Assembly (NCBI RefSeq): GCF_046592965.1
Contig: NZ_JBISBV010000002.1
Span: 124,001 to 188,000 of the forward strand
Reading direction: 5' to 3'
DNA length: 64,000 nucleotides
Source: Marivita sp046592965
GTDB taxonomy: Bacteria > Pseudomonadota > Alphaproteobacteria > Rhodobacterales > Rhodobacteraceae
Shown: positions 27,069 through 37,435 of the stretch, piece by piece
Numbering within the stretch: the stretch's first letter is position 1
How the letters are laid out: every line of letters starts with the position of its first letter
The notes under the pieces: generated by a model
Seen by the model: only the letters and a program-made list of their open reading frames with translations
Told to the model about the DNA's origin: nothing
Databases searched by the model: none
Program-made: the position numbers and the translations under genes

Positions 27069-27341
27069 ATGAGATGCCCGATTGATGGCTCCGAACTTGT
27101 GATCACTGACCGCTCGGGGGTTGAGATCGACTATTGTCCGCAATGTCGCGGTGTCTGGCTGGACCGCGGGGAACTGGACAAGATCATCGACCGCAGTGCC
27201 GCGCACATGCCGCCCCCACCGCCGCGCTCCACACATCCCGAGCCGGAGCGCGGATTTGACGAGAGCCGTTACCGCGACGATGAGCGCTACCGCAAAAAGA
27301 AAAAGCGGGGCGGGTTTCTTGAGGAACTGTTCGACTTTTAG
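27069..27341 (+). CDS. TFIIB-type zinc-ribbon protein
   Basis: 90 residues. The N-terminus MRCPIDGSELV followed by IDYCPQCRGVWLDRGELDKI matches the small zf-TFIIB family, in which cysteines and a CPxC pair bind zinc. The middle is Pro-rich (MPPPPPRS), and the C-terminus is strongly charged and basic (RYRKKKKRGG) before a hydrophobic end. Molecular role unknown. A GGGAG site precedes the ATG. Confidence 0.82.
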   Translation: MRCPIDGSELVITDRSGVEIDYCPQCRGVWLDRGELDKIIDRSAAHMPPPPPRSTHPEPERGFDESRYRDDERYRKKKKRGGFLEELFDF

Positions 27342-27392
27342 ACGCTCAAGCGATAGGACGACTGAATTCCTGCGAAAGATGGGGCGTCTGAA

Positions 27393-27467
27393 ATGCGCAT
27401 TGTCATGGCGATGATCGGTTTGCTCGCGCTTTCGGGCTGCGGTGTGCCGCTCGTACCGCTTATCTAA
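27393..27467 (+). CDS. Very short putative lipoprotein (24 residues)
   Basis: ATG at 27393, eight bases after a GGGG ribosome site, opens a 24-codon frame ending in TAA at 27467. The product is MRIVMAMIGLLALSGC followed by eight residues, a near-ideal lipoprotein signal with lipobox LSGC and a mature tail of only nine residues including the lipidated Cys. Such mini-lipoproteins are easily missed. It follows the zinc-ribbon gene by 51 bases on the same strand. Confidence 0.55.
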   Translation: MRIVMAMIGLLALSGCGVPLVPLI

Positions 27468-27475
27468 CGCGGTTT

Positions 27476-27505
27476 CGTCGGGTGGGCAGATCAGCCTTCC
27501 CGACG
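27476..27505. terminator. Stem between convergent mini-lipoprotein and uvrB
   Basis: Seven-base inverted repeat CGTCGGG/CCCGACG with a 16-base loop, directly between the two convergent stops. No T run. Low-confidence bidirectional terminator. Confidence 0.3.
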
Positions 27506-27514
27506 ACTGAACCG

Positions 27515-29698
<2,184 letters not shown>

Positions 29699-29885
29699 GG
29701 GTCACCAATTGATGTGGGCAAGCGCCGGGCTCGGGCAGGCAGACCGGCAAGACAGACAAAATGGTGTGCCCATGCGCAAATTGCAACTCGTGGGCAAACC
29801 CTGCGACAATTCAAAGCCCGGCAACGTCTTGCACTGGCCGCGCGGATTTCGCATATCTGGGTCGAAATTTGTTCAGGTGACCGTC

Positions 29886-30197
29886 ATGCGCGCACGTCTT
29901 TATCAACCTTCCCGAACCGCCATGTCGTCGGGCACGGCGAAAACCAGACATTGGGTGCTGGAGTTTGCCCCTGACAGCGCCCGCGAGATTGATCCGCTGA
30001 TGGGCTGGACCTCATCGAGCGACACGCAAAGCCAGGTGCGGCTCAGGTTCGATACGTTGGACGCGGCGAAAGCCTATGTCAAAGAGAACGGCATCGACGT
30101 CATTCACTTTGCGCCGAACAAGCGCAAGCCCAACATCCGTCCGCGCGGCTATGCCGAGAATTTCGCGAATGATCGGAAAGGGTCGTGGACCCACTGA
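29886..30197 (+). CDS. NDUFS4-like respiratory complex I accessory subunit
   Basis: 103 residues. It matches the ETC complex I subunit family (mitochondrial NDUFS4), an alphaproteobacterial accessory subunit on the peripheral arm of NADH dehydrogenase. Seen: MRARLYQPSRTAMSSGTAK, HWVLEFAPDSAREIDPLMGW, then FDTLDAAKAYVKENGIDV and the basic C-terminal KRKPNIRPRGYAENF. The ATG at 29886 is chosen from family alignment. The GNAT gene starts on the base after its stop. Confidence 0.92.
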   Translation: MRARLYQPSRTAMSSGTAKTRHWVLEFAPDSAREIDPLMGWTSSSDTQSQVRLRFDTLDAAKAYVKENGIDVIHFAPNKRKPNIRPRGYAENFANDRKGSWTH

Positions 30198-30665
30198 GTG
30201 GCAGGCTACGTCTTCAAACGGATTGTCCACCTGAACGCCGACGCGGTTTCACTGATCGAACGACATGCCGAAATGATGCGTGCCGCAACGCCCGCCGAAA
30301 GTTGTCACGTGCTGGAAATTGACGAGATGATCGCGCCGGACATTCAAGTGTATGGCCTCGAAAGCCAGAGTGGAAATCTTTTGGCCATCGGCGCCCTCAA
30401 GACGTTGACCCCCGAGCATGGAGAAGTGAAGTCGATACACACAAGCTCCCACGCGCGACAACAAGGAGTGGGCGACGCACTCCTCGCCAATCTTTTGAAG
30501 CAGGCAAGGGTGGAGGGTTTTCGGCGTCTCAGCCTGGAGACAGGCTCTGATGCGCAGTTTTCAGCGGCGCGCAGATTGTTTGCGCGCCACGGATTTCAAA
30601 GCTGTCCGCCTTTCGGACCTTATGTCGAAGATCCGCAAAGCGTCTTTATGACAGTGGATATTTGA
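30198..30665 (+). CDS. GNAT-family N-acetyltransferase
   Basis: 155 residues. The acetyl-CoA pyrophosphate-binding motif is visible as SSHARQQGVGDALLANLLKQ, followed by LSLETGSDAQFSAARRLFAR and the end GFQSCPPFGPYVEDPQSVFM, which resembles the YsnE branch. The substrate is unknown. A GTG start abuts the TGA of the NDUFS4-like gene, so translation is probably coupled. Convergent with sodC, ten bases apart. Confidence 0.85.
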   Translation: MAGYVFKRIVHLNADAVSLIERHAEMMRAATPAESCHVLEIDEMIAPDIQVYGLESQSGNLLAIGALKTLTPEHGEVKSIHTSSHARQQGVGDALLANLLKQARVEGFRRLSLETGSDAQFSAARRLFARHGFQSCPPFGPYVEDPQSVFMTVDI

Positions 30666-30675
30666 GCGGCCAAGC

Positions 30676-31185
30676 TCATTCAGCAGATTTGACGAAGGTT
30701 CCGCAGGCAATCCGGTCTCCGGCTGCACCCGATGGCTGACTGACATAGTCGTCACCCTCAGAATGCACGATAAATGCAGCGCCGTCGCCGTCAAAGATCA
30801 TGCTTTCAAGGTCCACATGAGGATTGAAGAAAGCGGCATTCACCACACCATCGTCGCCAACCACCACATTCGGCAGATCACCCGGATGAGGCCCACCCTC
30901 GACACCGATCCCGTGCTGGGCGCCGCCGGCAATATGTCCACCGGCGGAAGAGAAGTCTTCGGCGGAGCAGTCACCTGTTTCGTGCAGGTGCACCCCATGA
31001 TCGCCACTCGGCACACCATTCAGCGCAATGACGACAAGAGCCGTGCCAGACGGTTGGCTGGTGATCGAAACCGTACCAAGAGAGGCACCGTCGCGGTCCA
31101 TCACATCAGCGGCAGCGATCTCCTGCGCGACAACCGGCATCGCCGGCAGAAGTGCGATTGCGGCAGCAAGAAAAGGGCGGGTCAT
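30676..31185 (-). CDS. sodC: Cu/Zn superoxide dismutase, periplasmic
   Basis: 169 residues. A signal peptide (MTRPFLAAAIALLPAMPVVAQE) exports it. Copper and zinc ligand motifs are GDHGVHLHETGDC, GGAQHGI and GPHPGDLPNVVVGDDG, with the C-terminal disulfide cysteine in ACGTFVKSAE. It dismutates superoxide in the periplasm, a sensible neighbour of respiratory genes. It has its own promoter region between it and tRNA-Arg. Confidence 0.95.
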   Translation of the reverse strand: MTRPFLAAAIALLPAMPVVAQEIAAADVMDRDGASLGTVSITSQPSGTALVVIALNGVPSGDHGVHLHETGDCSAEDFSSAGGHIAGGAQHGIGVEGGPHPGDLPNVVVGDDGVVNAAFFNPHVDLESMIFDGDGAAFIVHSEGDDYVSQPSGAAGDRIACGTFVKSAE

Positions 31186-31294
31186 GGCAGAACTCCTTCA
31201 TATTGGGTTGCTGCTCAATCAACGCAGCGCCGACACACTCTGTTCCAATCACCCTTTGACGACGGCTTTCGCCTGTCGTAATCGAAACATCAGC

Positions 31295-31371
31295 GGTCCC
31301 TTAGCTCAACTGGATAGAGCAGCTGACTTCTAATCAGCAGGTTGAGGGTTCGAGTCCTTCAGGGATCGCCA
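31295..31371 (+). tRNA. tRNA-Arg (anticodon UCU)
   Basis: 77 bases with encoded CCA. Acceptor stem GGTCCCT/AGGGATC pairs fully with one G-U. Anticodon stem GCTGA/TCAGC encloses loop CTTCTAA, anticodon TCT. T arm has the standard GGTTCGAGTCC core. It sits at the left border of the nos region, but no integrase or repeated 3' end was found. Confidence 0.97.
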
Positions 31372-31433
31372 CTTCGGAAAACCAGTCATCGGTATCACAA
31401 GGTCGGCTGCAAGCTCACGTGGGGTTAATCTCG

Positions 31434-31457
31434 CCACTTTGCGCTGTGTCAAAGTGG
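31434..31457. promoter_or_regulatory. Dyad with TTG-N8-CAA core upstream of nosC
   Basis: CCACTTTG, an eight-base centre, then CAAAGTGG: perfect 8-base arms. The inner 14 bases (31439-31452) read TTG-N8-CAA, the layout of sites for FNR/CRP-family regulators such as NnrR or DNR that control nos genes. The centre is 40.5 bases before the chosen nosC ATG, close for a -41.5 site, so either the real start is later or the site acts from another distance. It could instead be a hairpin downstream of the tRNA. Confidence 0.55.
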
Positions 31458-31485
31458 GAGTGGGGAATCGTGGTAGATCGCGGGC

Positions 31486-31947
31486 ATGAAGAACCTGTGC
31501 GCCGTTATTTCCCGATTGATGTTGGTGATCTGCCTGACCGTTTACGGCCCATCCACGATGGCTGGAACCGGCAGCGACGGCGTCTCATTTATGGAAATCT
31601 GCGCCGATGGCGTCTTGCAGACTATCGCGGTAGATGCCAGCGGTGCGCCTGTCGAGCCGTCAGCCTATTGCCAGGAATGCCTGAGTTGTTGCGAGGTTGC
31701 CGGTGTCGCGCTGGATGGCGCGCACGGGTCGGTTCTCGTGTCGGTGCTTCACGACATGCCACTTGGGGATGACACGCACCTGGCGCTTCACCTTCGAAAC
31801 CCCGATCTCGGCCCCATGCCGCGCGGACCTCCGGTAGGTCATCTCTCCCAGCTGACCTTGCCGGACCCAGTCTTGACCATTTTTGCAATCACTGGTCATT
31901 GTCCGCACCGCGAGGGGCGCCCTGCTTCAAAGGACGTCACCGCATGA
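31486..31947 (+). CDS. nosC: NosC-like cysteine-rich protein, first gene of the nos operon
   Basis: 153 residues. An N-terminal hydrophobic leader (LMLVICLTVYGPSTMAG) suggests export. The centre carries a CxxCxxCC cluster (YCQECLSCC, about residues 62-69) plus FMEICADG, and the C-terminal half is variable. The P. denitrificans nos cluster is nosCRZDFYLX, where NosC is a small protein of unknown role with a CxxCxxC motif; position and motif match. The DUF2946 family also looks similar. It may handle copper or redox. The ATGA overlap with nosR couples translation. An internal start at 31519 is possible. Confidence 0.65.
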   Translation: MKNLCAVISRLMLVICLTVYGPSTMAGTGSDGVSFMEICADGVLQTIAVDASGAPVEPSAYCQECLSCCEVAGVALDGAHGSVLVSVLHDMPLGDDTHLALHLRNPDLGPMPRGPPVGHLSQLTLPDPVLTIFAITGHCPHREGRPASKDVTA

Positions 31948-34148
31948 CTGCCCTCCACAACATTCTGAAATACATGTCGATCGTGGCGGCGATGCTCCTG
32001 TTCGGGCTTCCGGCGGCGGCGCAGTCCGTTCTGTCAGAGCTTTTGCCGGACGTATCGGCGGGTGACCTGGTTGAAGGCGCCGACGCCTTCGGTGCGATCC
32101 ACGACGACTTGCCGGCGGTGCAGGTGCTCCAGAACGGCGAGCGGATCGGATGGGCGTTCGTGACATCCGATTTCGTGTCGACCACCGGTTACTCGGGCAA
32201 ACCCATCCACACGATGGTCGCGGTTGATGATGATGCCCAGGTGACGGGCGTCGAATTGGTCAAGCACTCGGAGCCGATCGTGCTGATCGGAATTCCCGAT
32301 TCCAAGATCAAGGCGCTGGTGGCCAATTATCGCGGGCTTGATCTGGTGGCCGAGGCGGAATCGGGCGGCACATCGCATGACCTTGATATCATTTCGGGCG
32401 CGACCGTGACGATCATGGTGATTGACGATTCGATCATTCGCGCAGGGCTGAAGGTTGCGCGCCAGTTGGGCCTCGGCGGGCTTGCCGTGGAACAGGAAGG
32501 CACCGGCCCGCGCTACGAGATCGACCCGGATGCCGAAGCCGCGCAGGACTGGATGACGCTCGAAGGCGATGGCACGCTGCGCCGGTTGTCGCTTGATGTT
32601 GGACAGGTCAACGCCGCCTTTGCTGCGATGGATGATCCGCGTGCCACTAGACGCGCGCTGACCGAAGCGCCGGAAACCACATTCATTGAAATGCAGGCCG
32701 CATTGGTATCGCATCCGGCGATCGGCCAAGCGCTCTTGGGTGAAGCGGAAGCGGCGAACCTTCAAAGCTGGCTGGACGAGGGTGATCACGCGGTTGCCAT
32801 CTTCGGTCGTGGCATTTACTCCTTCAAAGGCTCAGGCTATGTCCGCGGCGGGATCTTTGACCGGATCGTACTGATTCAAGACGATATTTCCGTGCGCTTC
32901 CGCGACCGGATGCACAAGCGCATCAACAGCATCGCCGCAGACGGAGCGCCCGAGTTCAACGAGGCGGATCTGTTCAAAATCCCGGCCGATAGCGGTTTCG
33001 ATCCAAGCGAGCCGTTCAGAATTCAGCTTTTGGTGCAACGCGAAGTGGGCGCGATCGAGAAGATCTTCACGACCTTCGATCTGGGCTATGTCCTGCCGGA
33101 GAACTACCTGCAACTCGTCGCCGCTCCCGAGGGTTCGGATGTCTCGGCGGCCGTTCAAGAGGTGACAACGCAGTCCGAAAGCTCTGCCCATCAGGCGCTC
33201 TGGAAGCGGATCTGGAGGGACAAGGAGGTCGAAATCGCGGTTTTGGCCGTCATGCTGACCGTGTTGACGGGCGTATTCTTCTTCCAGAGCTTCGCGGTCC
33301 GCAACGAACGCTGGTTCTTCTGGTTCCGCATTTCCTTCCTGACCGTGACGCTGGTTTACCTTGGATGGTACGCCAATGCACAATTGTCGGTGGTCAATCT
33401 GATGGCGCTGTTCGGCTCTTTGGTGTCCGGCTTCAGCTGGCAGGCATTCCTGCTCGACCCGATGACGTTCATCCTGTGGTTCGCGGTTGCCGCTGCGCTG
33501 CTGTTCTGGGGGCGGGGCGCCTATTGTGGCTGGCTGTGCCCGTTCGGCGCGTTGCAAGAATTGCTGAACCGGATTGCCAAGGCGCTGCACATTCCCCAGT
33601 GGACACTTCCGTGGGGGCTGCATGAACGGTTGTGGCCGCTGAAGTACATGATCTTCCTGGGGCTTTTCGGCGTGTCTTTGGCGAGCATCGAACAGGCCGA
33701 GCGTCTGGCCGAGGTCGAGCCGTTCAAGACCGCGATCATCCTGAACTTCGTGCGGGCCTGGCCGTTCGTGGCCTATGCCGCCGCGCTGCTCATCGCCGGG
33801 CTGTTCGTGGAGCGGTTCTTCTGCCGCTACCTTTGCCCTCTCGGAGCGGCGCTGGCGATCCCGGCGCGGTTGCGGATGTTTGACTGGCTGAAGCGCTATC
33901 ACGAGTGCGGCAATCCGTGCCAGACCTGCTCCAACCAATGCCCGGTTCAGGCGATCCATCCAACCGGTGAGATCAACCCGAACGAATGTATCGACTGTCT
34001 GCACTGTCAGGTGCTCTACCAGTCCGAAACCACCTGCCCGGTGGTGATCAAGAAGTTGCGGCGGCGCGCCAAGGTTGGCGCAGCTCCCGACCTGTCCCGG
34101 AATATCGCGGGGCATCCGAACCAACCGAAAACCCAAACAGCAACTTGA
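31944..34148 (+). CDS. nosR: NosR, flavin/iron-sulfur membrane protein for N2O reduction
   Basis: 734 residues. A signal peptide precedes a periplasmic FMN-binding domain with the ApbE-type flavinylation motif DIISGATVT (residues 148-156; Thr156 is the likely attachment site). About five or six membrane helices follow from residue about 430, with CGWLCPFGALQE and CRYLCPLGAAL polyferredoxin-type CP loops. The cytoplasmic end has two [4Fe-4S] motifs (CGNPCQTCSNQCP and CIDCLHCQVLY). NosR is thought to supply electrons to NosZ or maintain its active state. Start at 31944 overlaps the nosC stop. Confidence 0.96.
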   Translation: MTALHNILKYMSIVAAMLLFGLPAAAQSVLSELLPDVSAGDLVEGADAFGAIHDDLPAVQVLQNGERIGWAFVTSDFVSTTGYSGKPIHTMVAVDDDAQVTGVELVKHSEPIVLIGIPDSKIKALVANYRGLDLVAEAESGGTSHDLDIISGATVTIMVIDDSIIRAGLKVARQLGLGGLAVEQEGTGPRYEIDPDAEAAQDWMTLEGDGTLRRLSLDVGQVNAAFAAMDDPRATRRALTEAPETTFIEMQAALVSHPAIGQALLGEAEAANLQSWLDEGDHAVAIFGRGIYSFKGSGYVRGGIFDRIVLIQDDISVRFRDRMHKRINSIAADGAPEFNEADLFKIPADSGFDPSEPFRIQLLVQREVGAIEKIFTTFDLGYVLPENYLQLVAAPEGSDVSAAVQEVTTQSESSAHQALWKRIWRDKEVEIAVLAVMLTVLTGVFFFQSFAVRNERWFFWFRISFLTVTLVYLGWYANAQLSVVNLMALFGSLVSGFSWQAFLLDPMTFILWFAVAAALLFWGRGAYCGWLCPFGALQELLNRIAKALHIPQWTLPWGLHERLWPLKYMIFLGLFGVSLASIEQAERLAEVEPFKTAIILNFVRAWPFVAYAAALLIAGLFVERFFCRYLCPLGAALAIPARLRMFDWLKRYHECGNPCQTCSNQCPVQAIHPTGEINPNECIDCLHCQVLYQSETTCPVVIKKLRRRAKVGAAPDLSRNIAGHPNQPKTQTAT

Positions 34149-34159
34149 AAGGAAAAAAG

Positions 34160-36100
34160 ATGTCTGAGGGTAAGAAACTGCCGATTTCACGGCGCGGCCT
34201 GCTGGGCGCAACCGCCGGAGGCGCGGCACTTGCAGGCGCATTCGGCACCCGCGCGATGCTCACCGGCACCGCAGCCGTCGGTGCGGCCACTCTGGCCAGC
34301 ACCACAAGCGCGCGTGCCGCCACGGATGCCCAAGTGGGTCCCGGCCAGCTTGACGAATATTACGGCTTCTGGTCCTCGGGCCAGTGCGGCGAGATGCGCA
34401 TTCTCGGCGTGCCGTCGATGCGCGAGCTGATGCGTATTCCGGTGTTCAACATCTGCTCGGCCACCGGCTGGGGCATCACCAACGAATCCAAGAAAATCCT
34501 GACCGAAGGCCTGCTGCCGGAGACCAAGGAATATCTGGCTGCCAACGGTCACGAGTTCCCGCCCAACGGCGACCTGCACCACCCGCACATGTCCTTCACC
34601 GAAGGCACATATGACGGCCGTTACCTGTTCATGAACGACAAGGCCAACACCCGCGTCGCCCGCGTGCGCTGCGATGTGATGAAGTGCGACAAGATTATCG
34701 AGATCCCCAACGCCAAGGCGATCCACGGTCTGCGTCCGCAGAAATGGCCGCGCACCAACTATGTGTTCGCCAATGGCGAGGACGAGGTGCCGATGGTCAA
34801 TGACGGCCAGATCCTCGACGAGCCAGAGAAGTACGTGAACTTCTACACTGCCATAAATGCCGACGAAATGACCGTGGCGTGGCAGGTGATGGTGTCGGGC
34901 AACCTCGACAACACCGATTGCGATTACGATGGCAAATACGCGTTCTCGACCTCGTATAACTCGGAAATGGGCATGACCCTGCCCGAGATGACAGAGGCCG
35001 ATATGGACCATGTCGTTGTCTTCAACATTGCCGAGATCGAAAAAGGCATCGAGGCCGGCGACTATCAGGAGCTGAACGGCGTCAAGGTTCTGGATGGGCG
35101 CAAAGGGCAGAACAAGAAGTACACCCGCTACATCCCGATCCCCAACAACCCGCACGGCTGCAACATGGCGCCTGACAAGATCCACCTGTGCATCGCGGGC
35201 AAGCTGTCGCCCACGGTTTCCGTGATCGACGTGCGCAAGCTCGACGCGGTGTTCAACGAAGATGCCGATCCGCGCAGCGTTGTCGTGGCCGAACCCGAAC
35301 TGGGTCTTGGGCCGCTCCACACCGCATTCGACGGCAAGGGCAACGCCTATACCACGCTGTTCCTTGACAGTCAGGTGGTGAAGTGGAACCTCGAGAAAGC
35401 CATCCAGCTTTACAACGGCGAAGATGTCGATCCGATCATCACCAAGCAGGACGTGCATTACCAGCCGGGTCACAACTCCACCGTGATGGGCGAAACGCTC
35501 GAGGCGACGGACAAGTACTATCTGACGATGAACAAGTTCTCCAAGGACCGGTTCCTCAATGTCGGTCCGCTCAAGCCCGAGAACGAGCAGCTGTTCGCAA
35601 TCGACGGTGACAACCTGACACTGATCCATGACGGCCCGACCTTCGCCGAGCCGCATGATTCCATCATCGTGGATCCGTCCAAGGTGAACCCGAAATCGGT
35701 TTGGGATCGCAACGATCCGATGTGGGCGGATGCGCGCGCGCAAGCCGAGGCAGATGGTGTCGATCTTGACGACTATCAGGACACGATCATCCGCGATGGC
35801 AACAAGGTGCGGGTCTACATGTCCTCGCAGGCGCCCAACTTCGCGATTGAAAAGTTCACCGTGACGCAAGGCGACGAAGTGACAGTCTATGTCACCAACC
35901 TCGATGACATCGACGATCTCACCCACGGCTTCACGATGGGCAACCACGGTGTCGCGATGGAGATCTCGCCGCAGCAGACCGCGTCTGTCACCTTCGTTGC
36001 GGCCAAGCCGGGCGTCTACTGGTACTATTGCCAGTGGTTCTGCCACGCGCTCCACATGGAGATGCGCGGTCGGATGTTCGTCGAGCCGAAAGCGAGCTAA
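34160..36100 (+). CDS. nosZ: Nitrous oxide reductase, clade I (Tat-exported)
   Basis: 646 residues. It reduces N2O to N2 in the periplasm. A twin-arginine signal (ISRRGLLGATAGG, RR at 11-12) exports the folded copper enzyme and marks clade I. The seven-bladed propeller carries the CuZ histidines, for example DLHHPHMSFT. The C-terminal cupredoxin domain holds the CuA site (YCQWFCHALHMEM, near residue 630). A GAAAGGA ribosome site sets the start; the open frame extends upstream inside nosR but is not used. Confidence 0.98.
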   Translation: MSEGKKLPISRRGLLGATAGGAALAGAFGTRAMLTGTAAVGAATLASTTSARAATDAQVGPGQLDEYYGFWSSGQCGEMRILGVPSMRELMRIPVFNICSATGWGITNESKKILTEGLLPETKEYLAANGHEFPPNGDLHHPHMSFTEGTYDGRYLFMNDKANTRVARVRCDVMKCDKIIEIPNAKAIHGLRPQKWPRTNYVFANGEDEVPMVNDGQILDEPEKYVNFYTAINADEMTVAWQVMVSGNLDNTDCDYDGKYAFSTSYNSEMGMTLPEMTEADMDHVVVFNIAEIEKGIEAGDYQELNGVKVLDGRKGQNKKYTRYIPIPNNPHGCNMAPDKIHLCIAGKLSPTVSVIDVRKLDAVFNEDADPRSVVVAEPELGLGPLHTAFDGKGNAYTTLFLDSQVVKWNLEKAIQLYNGEDVDPIITKQDVHYQPGHNSTVMGETLEATDKYYLTMNKFSKDRFLNVGPLKPENEQLFAIDGDNLTLIHDGPTFAEPHDSIIVDPSKVNPKSVWDRNDPMWADARAQAEADGVDLDDYQDTIIRDGNKVRVYMSSQAPNFAIEKFTVTQGDEVTVYVTNLDDIDDLTHGFTMGNHGVAMEISPQQTASVTFVAAKPGVYWYYCQWFCHALHMEMRGRMFVEPKAS

Positions 36101-36103
36101 GCC

Positions 36104-37435
36104 ATGATGCGTTCCCTGATCCTGACGGTATCACTCCTGATCGCGCTGCCCCTCTGGGCGGACGAGATTGCTGTGCCGCCGGGGCAGGGAACGCTGGCCA
36201 AGGCCATCGCCGGGGCGACCTCCGGCGATGTGCTGACCCTTGATGCGGGGCGCTATGACGGTGCCATCACGATCGACCGACCCCTTACACTGAGCGGACA
36301 GGACGGGACCGTCATTGATGGGTTGGGCGACGGAACCGTCGTGACCATCGACGCGCCGGATGTGACCGTGAAGAACCTGACCGTGACCGGATCCGGGCTG
36401 AACAGCCAAAATCTGGACGCCGGCATCAAGATCCTCAAGAAAGCCGATCGCGCGGTGATCGAGAACAACCGTCTGCTGGGCAATCTGCACGGCGTTGATG
36501 TGCATGGCGGGCTCGATGCACAGGTGCGTGGCAATACCATTGAAGGCACCCGCAATCCGCGCATGAACGATCGGGGCAACGGCATTTATGTCTGGAATTC
36601 CCCCGGCACGCTGATCGAGGGAAACTCGGTGCGTTGGGGCCGCGACGGGATATTCTCCAACACGTCGCGGACCGGTACCTATCGCAACAACCTGTTCCGC
36701 GATCTGCGCTTTGCGGTGCACTATATGTACACCAATGATTCCGAGGTGTCGGGCAACGTGTCCATCGGCAATCACCTTGGCTATGCGATCATGTTTTCCA
36801 ACAACGTGGTCGTGAAAGACAATCTCAGCCTCTCCGATCTGAGCCACGGCGTCATGCTGAACTACGCCAATAACGCCGATGTGTCCGGCAATCTGGTGCG
36901 CGGCGGGGCCAACCGGTGTACATTCATCTATAACGCACACAAGAACCTGATCTTCAACAACCGCTTTGAGGGCTGCGAAATCGGCATTCACTTTACCGCA
37001 GGGTCCGAACGCAACGTCCTGACCGGCAACGCGTTTCTCGGAAACCGGACGCAGGTGAAATATGTCGGCACCCGCGATGTGGAATGGAGCTTTGAGGGGC
37101 GCGGCAATTACTGGTCGGACCATCCGGGATTCGATCTGGGCGGCGATGGCATCGCCGACAGCGCCTTTCGCCCCAACGATTTGATGGACCACATCCTGTG
37201 GTCCCAACCGGCCGCTGCGCTGCTGACCGGCGCGCCTGTCGTGCAACTGATCCGCTGGGCGCAATCCAGCTTTCCGGCAACCCTGCCGGGAGGCGTGGTT
37301 GACAGCGCCCCCCTGATGGAAGCGCCGCAAATCGCGGTGCCAGACGAATACACCGAGATGGAGGCCGAGGCGGTCGCCAATCGGGACGAAAGTGAACTCG
37401 ATGACTTCGACATTAACGATCTCTCATCTCACTAA
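36104..37435 (+). CDS. nosD: NosD, copper-cluster assembly protein
   Basis: 443 residues. A signal peptide (MMRSLILTVSLLIALPLWA) exports it. The rest is a right-handed beta-helix of carbohydrate-binding/CASH repeats (RAVIENNRLLGNLHGVDVHG, NRCTFIYNAHKNLIFNNRFE). NosD works with NosFY to supply sulfide or assemble the CuZ site of NosZ in the periplasm. It starts three bases after nosZ and overlaps nosF by 35 bases. Confidence 0.96.
   Translation: MMRSLILTVSLLIALPLWADEIAVPPGQGTLAKAIAGATSGDVLTLDAGRYDGAITIDRPLTLSGQDGTVIDGLGDGTVVTIDAPDVTVKNLTVTGSGLNSQNLDAGIKILKKADRAVIENNRLLGNLHGVDVHGGLDAQVRGNTIEGTRNPRMNDRGNGIYVWNSPGTLIEGNSVRWGRDGIFSNTSRTGTYRNNLFRDLRFAVHYMYTNDSEVSGNVSIGNHLGYAIMFSNNVVVKDNLSLSDLSHGVMLNYANNADVSGNLVRGGANRCTFIYNAHKNLIFNNRFEGCEIGIHFTAGSERNVLTGNAFLGNRTQVKYVGTRDVEWSFEGRGNYWSDHPGFDLGGDGIADSAFRPNDLMDHILWSQPAAALLTGAPVVQLIRWAQSSFPATLPGGVVDSAPLMEAPQIAVPDEYTEMEAEAVANRDESELDDFDINDLSSH

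Noticed and set aside
29699..29885. SOS control of uvrB
   Set aside because: No GTTC-N7-GTTC LexA site is visible in the upstream gap.
31295..31371. tRNA-Arg as an integration site for the nos region
   Set aside because: No integrase, phage gene or repeated tRNA 3' end is seen across the following 30 kb; the neighbouring genes look native.
34187..36055. Long minus-strand open frame opposite nosZ
   Set aside because: Antisense to a fully supported nosZ with no domain match.
37392..37400. Upstream GTG start for nosF
   Set aside because: The ATG at 37401 gives the usual N-terminus; the GTG adds three residues with no better ribosome site.
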